From Clostridiales bacterium (GTDB lineage: Bacteria; Bacillota; Sulfobacillia; RBS10-35): a stretch of DNA of 64,000 bases. Below, piece by piece: positions 8,200 through 17,125 of this stretch. Positions within the stretch are counted from its first letter, which is position 1. Each line of letters opens with the position of its first letter. The stretch lies in NCBI GenBank assembly GCA_018729555.1, contig JAHHQG010000025.1, positions 282,128 to 346,127 on the forward strand, written 5' to 3'. The notes below the pieces were generated by a model, which did not search any database, was not told the origin of the DNA, and worked only from the letters and a program-made list of their open reading frames with translations. The position numbers and the translations under genes were made by a program.

Positions 8200-8940
8200 G
8201 TGCTGGAACTGGACGGCGTGGTCAAGTGTTACCCGGCAGCCGGCGGGTCACCCGGAACAGGACCTGGTCCCACGCCGCCGGCTCGCAAGGCGGTAACCCC
8301 CTGCTCGGCGCGAGTCGTGGTGCTGGACGGGATCTCCGGTGCTCTCAGACCCGGGGTGACGCTGCTCACCGGGGCCAACGGGGCGGGCAAGAGCACGCTC
8401 TTGCGGTTGTTGGCAGGCATCCTGCGGCCCGATGCCGGCGTCATCCGCTGGCGGGGACGGCCTCTTGGGGATCAGATTGCCGCCTACCGCCGCCGCCTCG
8501 GCTATCTGCCGCAGCGGCAGGCCACCTATCCCGAACTTCCGGTGGCCGACTTCCTCGATTACATGGCCGCCCTCAAGGTCCTGCCCCCAGCCCTGGCGAC
8601 CCTTCGTCGGAACGAGCTATTGGCGGCCCTGGGCCTGGCGGAGTCCGCGCGGGAGCCTATTGCCCGCCTGCCGCACGGCCTGCGGCAGCTGGTCGGCCTC
8701 GCCCAGGCGCTGCTCAACGACCCCGACGTGCTGTTGCTGGATGAGCCCCTCGAAGGATTGGACCATGAGCATCGCCGTCGGGCGCTGGCCCTAGTCCATC
8801 GCCCCGGCCGGGTGACGGTGTTGGCCGCCCACCGCGATGAAGGGCTTGTGCCCGGGCTGGTGGCGGTCTGGCACCTGGACGCGGGGCGGTTGCGGGCCAC
8901 AGCCGTGAACGCTGAACCCTCCGGCCTCGTACCCACTTGA
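8200..8940 (+). CDS. ABC transporter ATP-binding protein with degenerate signature
   Basis: A 246-aa ABC ATPase. Walker A is GANGAGKST (about residues 58-66), Walker B is VLLLDEP (177-183) and the switch His is at 211. The signature is LPHGLRQ (157-163) instead of LSGGQ, so the opposing nucleotide site may be weak or inactive. A Pro/Gly-rich insertion of about 25 residues follows the first strand. GTG 8200 starts 5 nt after the stop of the membrane protein. It is likely to pair with the second ATPase as an asymmetric dimer, or to serve a second permease. Confidence 0.88.
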   Translation: MLELDGVVKCYPAAGGSPGTGPGPTPPARKAVTPCSARVVVLDGISGALRPGVTLLTGANGAGKSTLLRLLAGILRPDAGVIRWRGRPLGDQIAAYRRRLGYLPQRQATYPELPVADFLDYMAALKVLPPALATLRRNELLAALGLAESAREPIARLPHGLRQLVGLAQALLNDPDVLLLDEPLEGLDHEHRRRALALVHRPGRVTVLAAHRDEGLVPGLVAVWHLDAGRLRATAVNAEPSGLVPT

Positions 8941-8979
8941 TGGGCGCCCTCAAACCTGTGCGAGACGGAGGATCGCGCT

Positions 8980-9858
8980 ATGGCCATTGTCGTCAGCGGT
9001 TTGCGCAAGGTCTACCCGGGCGGCAAGGTAGCCCTGGACGGCATCGACCTCACCATCAGCGGCACCTTTGGCCTGCTGGGTCCCAACGGCGCCGGCAAGA
9101 CCACCCTGATGCGCATCCTGGCCACCTTGATTCCGCCGACGGCAGGCAGCGTCACCATCGACGGCATTCCCATCACCGACGTGGCGGCCATACGGCGGCG
9201 CCTCGGCTATTTGCCGCAGAAGTTCGGTTTTTACCCGCAGCTGACCGTCTACGAGACCATGGAGTTCATGGCCGCTCTGGCCCAGGTACCTGCCGACCGC
9301 GGCCGGTTGATGGCGTTGCTGGAGCGGGTGGGGTTGGCCGACCGTGCCGGAGCCCGCGTGCGGCAACTTTCAGGAGGGATGGTGCAGCGTCTGGGCATCG
9401 CCACCGCTCTCATCGGCGATCCCCGGGTGCTCATCGTCGATGAGCCCACGGCCGGTCTCGACCACCATTCGCGGGTGGGCTTTCGCAATCTGCTGGCCGG
9501 GCTGACCGGGGATCGCACCGTCCTCTTCAGCACCCACATCGTCAGTGACGTGGAAACCACCTGCAGCCGTCTGGCGGTGCTGCGGGAGGGCCGGGTCATC
9601 TTCACCGGCACCCCGGGCGAACTGGCCGCAGCCGCCGAGGGCCACGTCTGGACGGTGGCGGTGGATCCCCCAGACTGGACCCAGTTTGAGACAAGGTTCC
9701 GGCCAGTGGCGGCGGTGCGGGAGGCCGGTCGAGTAAGGGCCCGGCTGGTGGCACCGTCGCCACCCCCCGGTTACGCCGCCGAGCCGGCAGCCCCCACCTT
9801 GGAGGACGGCTATATCCACGTGCTGCGCTGCGCCGGCAGCGGGGGTACTGCCGTATGA
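8980..9858 (+). CDS. ABC transporter ATP-binding protein
   Basis: A 292-aa ABC ATPase with all motifs intact: Walker A GPNGAGKT (34-41), Q-loop LPQKFGF, signature LSGGM (130-134), Walker B LIVDEP (151-156) and H-loop STH (184-186). A C-terminal extension of about 80 residues is typical of ATPases serving ABC-2 permeases. Its end overlaps the permease start by ATGA. It is the better candidate of the two ATPases for the catalytic subunit. Confidence 0.93.
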   Translation: MAIVVSGLRKVYPGGKVALDGIDLTISGTFGLLGPNGAGKTTLMRILATLIPPTAGSVTIDGIPITDVAAIRRRLGYLPQKFGFYPQLTVYETMEFMAALAQVPADRGRLMALLERVGLADRAGARVRQLSGGMVQRLGIATALIGDPRVLIVDEPTAGLDHHSRVGFRNLLAGLTGDRTVLFSTHIVSDVETTCSRLAVLREGRVIFTGTPGELAAAAEGHVWTVAVDPPDWTQFETRFRPVAAVREAGRVRARLVAPSPPPGYAAEPAAPTLEDGYIHVLRCAGSGGTAV

Positions 9859-11579
9859 ACCGAAGACTGCTCTGGCAGGTGGCCCGCTGGGAGTTCCGGC
9901 TGCTCACCCGCGGGTTCGGGTTCTGGCTGGCGGTGCTGGGTGGTGCAGCCGTATCGGCCAACCTGGTCCGCAACGGCATCACCAGCCCTCAGGTGGTCGC
10001 CGACGGTCTAACCCGTTGGATCCTTCCGGTGGTATCTTTGGTCCTCCTCCCCGGTCTGGGGTCCGTCCGCCGCCGGGATGAGGCGATGGGGGTTCAGGAG
10101 CTGATCCACAGCCGCCCGGTGGGCACCTTGGAGTGGATCCTGGGCAAGTTTGCCGCCGGGTGGGCGGTGCTGATGACAGCCTGGCTCCTCTGCCTGGCGG
10201 TGGCGGCCGCCGTCACCGTCGTGATCGAGCCGGATGCCCTGGGGTTCTTGCCGGGCATCCTGGTGCTGAGCGGCTTCCTGGTGCTGACGCCCTTCGCCCT
10301 GGTCACCGCCCTCTGCCTGGCGGTGGATGCAGTCGCGGGGCGTGCCGGTGCCGTGATGGGGGTGGGGGCGGGGGTTATCCTGGGTTCCGTCTTCACCCCG
10401 TTCCTGAACCGGTTCTGGAGCTCGCTGCTGATGCCTGTGTTCATGCCCACCGACGTCGGACCGGTCTTCGGCTACGAGCCGTATGCCGGGGCGGTGATGG
10501 CCACCCGGGGCTGGACCTTGGCCCTGGCGCTGGCCCTTTTGGCCGCGGCGATCCGCTGGCTCCCCCGCCGGACACCCGTCCTCGAGGGTGGTGCGGCGGG
10601 CCGTGCGGTGGCCGCGTTGGTGGTGGCGGCTCTGGTGTTGGGAGTCGGCAGCGCCGCCGTTCTGGCCCGGGTGCCGGCTCCGCTCCACTGGCGCGCAGAG
10701 GCGCGCACCTGGGAGCTTGCCCGCGTGCGGGAGGCACTGGCCGGGCATCTGCAAAGCCAGCGTTATTGGCACCGGTATGACCTCACAGCCGACCCGTGGC
10801 CTGTAGCGATCTGGGTGGCCCGCGATGGCGCGGCGGAGGCGGCGGCGCTGGGAGCATACGCCGTCGATCTGCTGCCCCACTTCCCGGCGCTGCAACCGCC
10901 CCCAGGCGACACCTTCCACCTCTTCCAGGGCCAGTACCTCGACACCCCGCGCACCGAGTCCGGGGCACTGGTGGTGCTACCCAAGGACGTCCGCTTGGCG
11001 TCAACAGAGTACGGCCGGCGGGCACTGCTCCGGGCCATGGCCGACGCCCACTGGGTGGGGCTGATCCGGCTGCCGCCGGACACCCCCTTGCAGCCGGTGC
11101 CCCTCGGCCTGCCCGACACCTGGGCCCAGGCCGCCTCCCTGTACCACCAGTGGGTGGTGTTGGACCGGACGGCTGGAAGGGAGGCGGTGACGGCGGAACA
11201 GGCGCTATGGAAACGCGCGATGGCGGACGCCGAATCACGGGTTCGTTCCGACCGCGACGCCTCGGACGAACTCTTCCGCCGAGGCATCGTGGGGTATTAC
11301 CTTCCTTTCACCGGGGCGGCTCAAGCGCTGGCGCTCTGGCGACTGGGAGAGGAAGTGGGGCACCGCCGCGTGCTGGCGGCGCTGGAGGACGCGGCCCGGA
11401 GTTCTCCCCCGGCCCGGTTCGAGGTGTGGTGGGAACGGGAGCCGGGCATCTCGGGATTTGTCGTTAGACAAGAGCCTGCGAACACCGAGGCCTGGGAGGC
11501 CGTGAGTAGGTTCCTGGGCATCGATGTACAGTCGCTGCCGTACTGGCCCCGCTTCGGGCCGCCGGCATCCGGCAGGTGA
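9855..11579 (+). CDS. ABC-2 permease fused to degenerate M1-peptidase-like domain
   Basis: A 574-aa protein. Residues 1-275 contain about seven hydrophobic segments and the RRDEAMGVQELIHSRPVGTL loop typical of ABC-2 permeases. The rest (about 276-574) is soluble and probably extracytoplasmic. Its layout recalls the permease/M1-aminopeptidase fusions of Bacillota: LLRAMADAHWVGLI (391-404) sits where the HExxHxxW zinc motif would be, and a helical C-terminal half (about 480-530) follows. The zinc ligands are missing, so the domain should be catalytically dead and may bind a peptide or lipid. The M1 relation is an inference from pattern, not a search result. Confidence 0.75.
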   Translation: MNRRLLWQVARWEFRLLTRGFGFWLAVLGGAAVSANLVRNGITSPQVVADGLTRWILPVVSLVLLPGLGSVRRRDEAMGVQELIHSRPVGTLEWILGKFAAGWAVLMTAWLLCLAVAAAVTVVIEPDALGFLPGILVLSGFLVLTPFALVTALCLAVDAVAGRAGAVMGVGAGVILGSVFTPFLNRFWSSLLMPVFMPTDVGPVFGYEPYAGAVMATRGWTLALALALLAAAIRWLPRRTPVLEGGAAGRAVAALVVAALVLGVGSAAVLARVPAPLHWRAEARTWELARVREALAGHLQSQRYWHRYDLTADPWPVAIWVARDGAAEAAALGAYAVDLLPHFPALQPPPGDTFHLFQGQYLDTPRTESGALVVLPKDVRLASTEYGRRALLRAMADAHWVGLIRLPPDTPLQPVPLGLPDTWAQAASLYHQWVVLDRTAGREAVTAEQALWKRAMADAESRVRSDRDASDELFRRGIVGYYLPFTGAAQALALWRLGEEVGHRRVLAALEDAARSSPPARFEVWWEREPGISGFVVRQEPANTEAWEAVSRFLGIDVQSLPYWPRFGPPASGR

Positions 11580-11585
11580 TCGGCC

Positions 11586-12257
11586 ATGCTGCTGCTGCGC
11601 TATCAGCTCCGTACCCTATTCAGCCTGTGGCACGGGGTGGCGCTGCTGGTCCTGGGAGCGACGGCCCTGATCTGGCCCACTGCCCACCCGGACGAGCAGG
11701 CTGTACTGCGGTGGTTGCTCCTGCGAAGCGAAGTCTTCGGGCCACCCGTGCTGATGGCCCTCACCAGCGGTCTGCTGCTGGTTCAGGGCAGGGTGGAGGA
11801 GCGCTGGGGAGCCATGCCGCCGGGTTTTCCCGGCCTCTTCCGGCAGCGCTGGCTGCTGGTGGCGGGCTACTTCACCCTGGCGGTGGCGCTTTTTCTAGCC
11901 CTGGGCGGTCCCCGCTCCGGCAGCGCCTTCCCGTACCTGCGTACGCTCGGGTCGACGGTGGTCACCGCGACCGTCTTCGCCCTGGTGGTCCCCCTGATCC
12001 ATACCGCCACCGGCTCCGCCGCCTTCGGCTGGGCCGCCGGAATGGCCACCTACTTCATCACCATGACCGCAGCCCAGTTCTGGTGCCCGTATGACTCCGT
12101 CTACCAGCTGTGGCTGCCCTTCGCCGGCATCAGCGACGCCACGCCGCAGCAACTGCTGGTGAGTAAAGGGGCCTATGCCGTCCTGGCCCTGCTGCTGTTT
12201 TGGGCCAATCTGCGCTGGTTGGAAAGGCCCGAGCGGCTCCTGAGCCGGGGTGAATAG
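11586..12257 (+). CDS. Membrane protein, last gene of the ABC island
   Basis: A 223-aa integral membrane protein with about six hydrophobic segments and an N-terminal RYQLRTLFSLWHG that resembles the first helix of ABC-2 permeases. It starts at ATG 7 nt after the permease. It is most likely a second permease half or an accessory subunit. No known family motif was recognised. Confidence 0.7.
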   Translation: MLLLRYQLRTLFSLWHGVALLVLGATALIWPTAHPDEQAVLRWLLLRSEVFGPPVLMALTSGLLLVQGRVEERWGAMPPGFPGLFRQRWLLVAGYFTLAVALFLALGGPRSGSAFPYLRTLGSTVVTATVFALVVPLIHTATGSAAFGWAAGMATYFITMTAAQFWCPYDSVYQLWLPFAGISDATPQQLLVSKGAYAVLALLLFWANLRWLERPERLLSRGE

Positions 12258-12481
12258 GACCTTCCCCCACCGTCGCCCGACCGGTGGTCAGCCGGCAGGA
12301 GTGCGGGAACAGAGACCTCGCGAAAAAGCTCCTCGGTGGGGGTGATGGGCAGGAGCGCCGGCAACCAAAACGGCAGGTTCACGAACCTCCCGGCGTTTCG
12401 GCCAACACATCTCATGCGCTCAAGAACCTTCCCTGCGGACCCTTCTTTTTCTTGCGTGGGATCCCACTTTCCAAGAGAAGC
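12258..12481. other. Intergenic stretch at the right edge of the island
   Basis: 224 bases between converging genes with no credible coding sequence. A 6-bp hairpin (CCACCG 12267-12272 with CGGTGG 12282-12287) follows the last island gene but has no T-run. The right border of the island is probably here; no direct repeat matching the left border was seen. Confidence 0.35.
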
Positions 12482-13597
12482 CTACGAACCACCCTGCAGC
12501 GCCGCCAGTCGCTTCAAAAGTTCCATCTTCTCCGTCTGGCCCAGCCGCGCCTTTCGGATGGCTTCTTCCAGAAAGGCTGTGGAATGATCGTAGACATCCC
12601 GCCGCACAGGGAAGGGATGCCCATCCTTTCCACCATGGGCAAAGGCATATCGGACGGGATCCCGAAAGCTGGCAGGCACTCCGTAGAGAACTTCCGCCAC
12701 CATGCTGAGGGCTCGAAATCCCTGAGGGCCGACCCCCGGTACCTGAAAGATCTCCCGATAATGGGAAAACCGCCTGTCGTAGAGGGCGAGAAAACTCTTT
12801 TCCAGGGTTTTCGCCTGGGGAATGGCATGGGTCCCGGGAAGTTTAAGGTACCGCTGGACTCCTTCAGGAGCCCGACCCTTCTCCAGACTTTCCAAGAGAG
12901 ATCGATAGGTCTGGACCACCCTTTCAGACCTTTCCTGCGCCAAGGCGAGGAGCGCTACCTGATGATCCTTTCCCTCCGCAGCCACCAGGTTGAGGACCAT
13001 CCCCTGGCGACGGCCCACCACAGCTCCATGGGGATCGCTGACAAAATCCCCGGCTCCCTCATCCAGCCAGTGGTAGCGGCGGGCCCACCCCGTGGCATCC
13101 TGGAGACCCTGCTGGATCACCGCCCAGCGGCCATCAGCGGTGAAGAAGAAGGTGTGGTGGTAAAGGTCGAACCCGTCCTGGAGGCCGGCGCTGTCGATCT
13201 TGGCCACCAGCCGGCTCACTTCCGCCAACTGGGATGTCTCCTGGGGAAGGCCATAACGCTCCCCTGCTTCCAGGATCTCGCGAGGGGTCTGGAGGGAGCG
13301 TTTCCCCTTTCCTCCCGCCACAAAAAAGCCCAGGCCATCGCCTCTCTCCTGAACCGCCTCCTTGATAGCCCCGCAAACGGTGGTGGTCAGCCCCGAAGAG
13401 TGCCAGTCAAAGCCCAAGAGTGACCCCAAAGCCTGAAACCATACGGGATCCGACAGGCGCCGCAGCACCTCCACCGGCCCAAATTCCAGGACGATGGCTT
13501 CCAAAAGAGCTCCTGCCAAGCGCTTCATGCGGTCAAAGAGCCAAGGAGGGCAGTGCCCGCCGTGAAGGGGGAGATCCGCCATGCCTGTTCGTCCCAT
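12482..13597 (-). CDS. DUF763 domain protein
   Basis: A 371-aa protein with the marks of the DUF763 family: the start GMADLPLHGGHCPPWL, RLSDPVWFQALGSLLGFDWHSSG (family core, split here only in description), VAGGKGKRSLQTPREIL and a helix-hairpin-helix-like REIFQVPGVGPQGFRAL near residue 285. The family is found mainly in archaea and thermophilic bacteria and its function is unproven; the hairpin motif suggests nucleic-acid binding. ATG 13597 follows GGGGAGGG with good spacing. It is divergent from the serine hydrolase gene. Confidence 0.85.
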   Translation of the reverse strand: MGRTGMADLPLHGGHCPPWLFDRMKRLAGALLEAIVLEFGPVEVLRRLSDPVWFQALGSLLGFDWHSSGLTTTVCGAIKEAVQERGDGLGFFVAGGKGKRSLQTPREILEAGERYGLPQETSQLAEVSRLVAKIDSAGLQDGFDLYHHTFFFTADGRWAVIQQGLQDATGWARRYHWLDEGAGDFVSDPHGAVVGRRQGMVLNLVAAEGKDHQVALLALAQERSERVVQTYRSLLESLEKGRAPEGVQRYLKLPGTHAIPQAKTLEKSFLALYDRRFSHYREIFQVPGVGPQGFRALSMVAEVLYGVPASFRDPVRYAFAHGGKDGHPFPVRRDVYDHSTAFLEEAIRKARLGQTEKMELLKRLAALQGGS

Positions 13598-13682
13598 CGG
13601 CTACCCTCCCCACAAGGATTTGACCTTCTTGTGTCCAATAGTATTCGCCAGAGGTTAAAAACTGGTGTACAGGAGTGAGGCC

Positions 13683-15071
13683 ATGTTTCGCCAGCTGGAT
13701 GATTTTATCTTAGAGGGAATGAAGCGGACCCATCTCGCTTCCGTAGCCATCGCATTGGTTTCGAAGGGAGAGGTGGTGTACCAGAGGGGCTACGGCAGCC
13801 GGGACCTCGAGACGGGGCTTCCCGCCACCCCTCGCACGCTCTACGGCATCGGGAGCATCACCAAGTCCTTTACGGCCATCGCCCTCTTGCAGCTCCAGGA
13901 AAAAGGCCTCCTATCCCTAGAGGATCCCGTCTCCCGCTACCTGGATTTTCACCTAAAGCCCAAAGGGAAAGACATCCTCATCCGCCATTTCCTCTCCCAC
14001 ACCAGCGGCATCCCTGCCCTGGCTTACGCCGAAGCCCTTATCGGCCACGCTCAACACTCCGGCGACCCCTACCTCCCCATCGGCTCTCCCCAGGATCTCA
14101 TCGCCTTCATGGCCGATGCCGAGAAATGGGCAGTGGCAGAGCCCGGGGAGCGCTGGCTCTATCTCAATGAGGGTTATGCCCTCTTAGGCGAGATCATCGC
14201 CAAAGTTTCCGGTCAAGCCTATGAAGATTACGTGCGGGACCATATCCTCCGGCCCCTGGGGATGGAGCGGAGCACCTTCTCCCAAGCCGACCTTAACCGG
14301 GATGATGACGTGGCCACGCCCTACCTCCTGGACCGGGAGGGGCGCCACCTTCCTGGTCGCTACCTCTTCGGGCGCCTCCTGGCCGATGGAGGCCTCATCA
14401 GCTGCGCCGAGGACATGAGCCGCTACCTTCTCTTCCTCCTTTCGCGGGGGAAGAACCCCGACGGCATCCTCAGCCCCGCCTCCATCGAAGCCATGGAAGC
14501 CCCCCGCATCCCCACGGCCCCTGAAGCCATCGATCCCCACGACTGGCGGAAAGGAACGCCCGCCACCTATTACGGCCTGGGCCTCAGCTCCACCACCTTC
14601 TTCGGCCGCACCCTGGTGGGCCACGGGGGAAGCGTGGGGGTGGCCACAGCCCAGCTGGCCTACATCCCCTCCGAAGGGGTGGGTGCGGTCGTCTTGGCCA
14701 ACGGCAGCGGCTACCCCACCGCCCACATGGCCCAATATGCCCTGGCCCTTCTTTTGGGCGAAGATCCCTTCGCCTGGGAGCCCCTCCGGGTCGAACGAGA
14801 TCTCTTGCGCTGGGAAGGGATCTATGAAACGTACCGGGGCACCACCCGCGTAGAAGTGCGCCGGGCCGGCGATCGCCTGGAGCTCATCTTCCGCGATCGG
14901 TACGGCGAAGAGCGGGTCCCCCTCCTGCCTTACGAGCTCAAAGGCGAGGAGGCCCGCTTCTTCACCCTCTCAGGAGGCAGGCGCCTCTGGGTCGAATTCC
15001 GAGAAGGGCCCGAAGGCCCGGAGTTCATCTACGAGCGCTATCTCTACCGCTGGTCGGGGCGGCTCACCTGA
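13683..15071 (+). CDS. Beta-lactamase-fold serine hydrolase
   Basis: A 462-aa class C beta-lactamase/penicillin-binding-protein fold enzyme, probably an esterase or D-aminopeptidase. Active-site motifs are SITK (SxxK, in GIGSITKSFTAI), YLN (YxN, in WLYLNEGYALLG) and HGG (in VGHGGSVGVA). ATG 13683 was preferred to the in-frame GTG 13665 because AGGAGTGAGG lies just upstream of it. No signal peptide is visible, so it is likely cytosolic. The C-terminal 90 residues look like a lipocalin-type beta domain common in this family. Its 3' end overlaps that of the converging prolyl oligopeptidase gene by 28 nt. Confidence 0.88.
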   Translation: MFRQLDDFILEGMKRTHLASVAIALVSKGEVVYQRGYGSRDLETGLPATPRTLYGIGSITKSFTAIALLQLQEKGLLSLEDPVSRYLDFHLKPKGKDILIRHFLSHTSGIPALAYAEALIGHAQHSGDPYLPIGSPQDLIAFMADAEKWAVAEPGERWLYLNEGYALLGEIIAKVSGQAYEDYVRDHILRPLGMERSTFSQADLNRDDDVATPYLLDREGRHLPGRYLFGRLLADGGLISCAEDMSRYLLFLLSRGKNPDGILSPASIEAMEAPRIPTAPEAIDPHDWRKGTPATYYGLGLSSTTFFGRTLVGHGGSVGVATAQLAYIPSEGVGAVVLANGSGYPTAHMAQYALALLLGEDPFAWEPLRVERDLLRWEGIYETYRGTTRVEVRRAGDRLELIFRDRYGEERVPLLPYELKGEEARFFTLSGGRRLWVEFREGPEGPEFIYERYLYRWSGRLT

Positions 15072-17125
15072 AGGTCCAGGTGGTGGGCAAAGAAGGCCCA
15101 GACCAGGGCCTGCTCCTCCACCACCCGCCCTGCGGGCTTCCCCGCCCCATGGCCGGCCCCTTCCTCCACCCTCAGGAGCACCGGGTTCTTTTCTCCCTCT
15201 TGCTCCTGCAAAAGAGCCGCCATCTTTCGGGCGTGGAGGGGATCGACGCGGCCGTCCTGGGCCGCGGCGAAGAAGAAGACCGGCGGGTAAGTCTTTCCGG
15301 GCTGAACCCGGTGGTAAGGGGAGTAGGCGTAAAGCCAGTGAAAATCCTCCGGGTTCTCGGGATCCCCGTATTCCCCTGTCCAGTGGGGGCCCAGGAGAAA
15401 GAGGTGAAAGCGGATCATGTCCAGAAGGGGAACGCCGCACACCACGGCCCCAAAGAGTTCTGGACGCTGGGTCATGGCGGCCCCCACCAAGAGGCCGCCG
15501 TTGCTGCGGCCGAAAATCCCCAGCTTTCCCGGAGCTGCCACCCTTTCCGCAAGGAGCATCTCCGCGGCGGCCAAGAAATCATCAAAGACGTTTTGCTTCT
15601 TCTCCCGCATGCCGTCTCGGTGCCAGGGCTCCCCGTACTCAAAGCCGCCCCGCAAAATGGCCTGGGCCCACGCGCCCCCCGCCTCCAGCCACGGGATGAT
15701 GGCGGGCTGGAAGGTGGGGGTGCGGGAGAGGGCAAAGCCGCCATAACCTGTGAGGACGGTAGGTCGGCCCTCCCGTGGCTCGTCCCTTTCCCCTTGGCCT
15801 TTTTCTCGGCGGGGTTCCAGGACGAAGACGGGAATCCGGGTCCCATCCCTGGAGATGGCCTCCTTCACCTTCACCTCCGCCTTCAGGCGGGAAAGATCCA
15901 CGCCCCGGGGCTCCTTCCAGACGCGAAGATCCACCTCTCCTTGGTTCCAGCGGGCTTCCCAGATCTGGGGCGCATGGAGAAAGGACTCCCAGAGGAAAAA
16001 GGCCCGTTCCCCTCCGGGGCTTCCCCAGAGGCCCGACACCGTTCCCATGCCCGGCAGGGACAGCTCTTTCGTGGAGCCATCGGGGAAGAGGGCATACAGG
16101 CGGGAAACGCCATGGTGAAGGGCGGAGACTAAAAGCCCTTCGCCAAGGGGCGCCATGCCCTCCACCACCTGCTCCCGCGAGCCCCTCAAAAGCTCCTCCG
16201 CCGCCTCGGGCCCCTTCCCTACGGGAAGGCGAAGGATCCGCCCGTAGGGGGCATCCAGGTGGGTTTCCAGGTAGATGAAGTCGCTGCCGGCGAACCCGTG
16301 GAAGCGGGCATCGGCATCCACCCAGAGGGGTTCGGGGTTCTCCTTCTCCCGATCCAGGAGGAAGATCTCCGTCCGCTGCCATCCGTGGTGGGCCAGGATC
16401 AGGAGAAACCGGCCGTCCGGCGAAAGGGAGAGCTGGGGCATCTCCTTGATGGGGCGATCTTTTCCGAAGATGAGGGGATCTTCAGAAAAGGGCCTTCCCA
16501 GGGTGTGGAAGAAAACCCGGCGGTGGAAAAACTCCTCCCCCTCTGGCACCTCTCCCCGAGCGGGGTGGCGGGTGTAGTAAAAGCCCGTCTCATCGGGGAG
16601 CCAAGCGACGCTGGCAAAGCGGGTGTGGGGAATGGCGTCGGAAAGGAGCCCCTTACCCACCTCCAGGACGTAGAGGGTGCTGTCTTCCGTGCCGTCCCGG
16701 GAAAGCCCGAAGGCCACGTAGGTGCCCCTGGGCGAGGGATACCACCAGTCCAGGGAAAGGGAGCCATCCGGAGCATCGGCTTCGGGGTCCACCAGGAGCT
16801 TTTCCTCCTCCCCCTCCCGCATCCAGAGGGACACCTGGCCCCTCTGGGGGAGGCGGCGGGCAAAAAAGACCTTCGCTCCCCGGGCCACCGCCCCCACCAG
16901 CATCTCCTGGGAGAAGAGGATCGCCTCCAGCCGCTTTCGGAAGAAGGCATAGGCGGGATACCCTTGGATGGTCGCTTCGGCATAGGCCGTCTGGCCCCGT
17001 TCCCAGGCCTTCACCCTGGGATCGTCGCCCTTTTCCAACCAGCGGTAAGGATCCACCACCTGGATCCCGTGGACCCATTCTTCCACCGGTTCCCGGCGAG
17101 CTAGCGGTTTCTCCATGGCCATCAT
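15044..17125 (-). CDS. Prolyl oligopeptidase (family S9A)
   Basis: Cytosolic serine peptidase that cleaves short peptides after proline. At about 693 aa it is full length: an N-terminal seven-bladed propeller (about residues 70-420) and an alpha/beta-hydrolase domain with the nucleophile in GRSNGGLLVG, the Asp in DGRVDPLHA and the His in GAGHGAGKP. The first ATG overlaps the lysS stop; ATG codons at 17122 and 17116 are also possible starts. It is third in a greA-lysS-S9A transcript. Confidence 0.93.
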   Translation of the reverse strand: MMAMEKPLARREPVEEWVHGIQVVDPYRWLEKGDDPRVKAWERGQTAYAEATIQGYPAYAFFRKRLEAILFSQEMLVGAVARGAKVFFARRLPQRGQVSLWMREGEEEKLLVDPEADAPDGSLSLDWWYPSPRGTYVAFGLSRDGTEDSTLYVLEVGKGLLSDAIPHTRFASVAWLPDETGFYYTRHPARGEVPEGEEFFHRRVFFHTLGRPFSEDPLIFGKDRPIKEMPQLSLSPDGRFLLILAHHGWQRTEIFLLDREKENPEPLWVDADARFHGFAGSDFIYLETHLDAPYGRILRLPVGKGPEAAEELLRGSREQVVEGMAPLGEGLLVSALHHGVSRLYALFPDGSTKELSLPGMGTVSGLWGSPGGERAFFLWESFLHAPQIWEARWNQGEVDLRVWKEPRGVDLSRLKAEVKVKEAISRDGTRIPVFVLEPRREKGQGERDEPREGRPTVLTGYGGFALSRTPTFQPAIIPWLEAGGAWAQAILRGGFEYGEPWHRDGMREKKQNVFDDFLAAAEMLLAERVAAPGKLGIFGRSNGGLLVGAAMTQRPELFGAVVCGVPLLDMIRFHLFLLGPHWTGEYGDPENPEDFHWLYAYSPYHRVQPGKTYPPVFFFAAAQDGRVDPLHARKMAALLQEQEGEKNPVLLRVEEGAGHGAGKPAGRVVEEQALVWAFFAHHLDLQVSRPDQR

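Noticed and set aside
12267..12287. Hairpin after the last island gene as a terminator
   Set aside because: Only a 6-bp stem and no T-run follows.
13620..13644. TTGACC/TAGTAT as a promoter for the serine hydrolase
   Set aside because: Spacing of 13 bp is too short for a sigma-A promoter.
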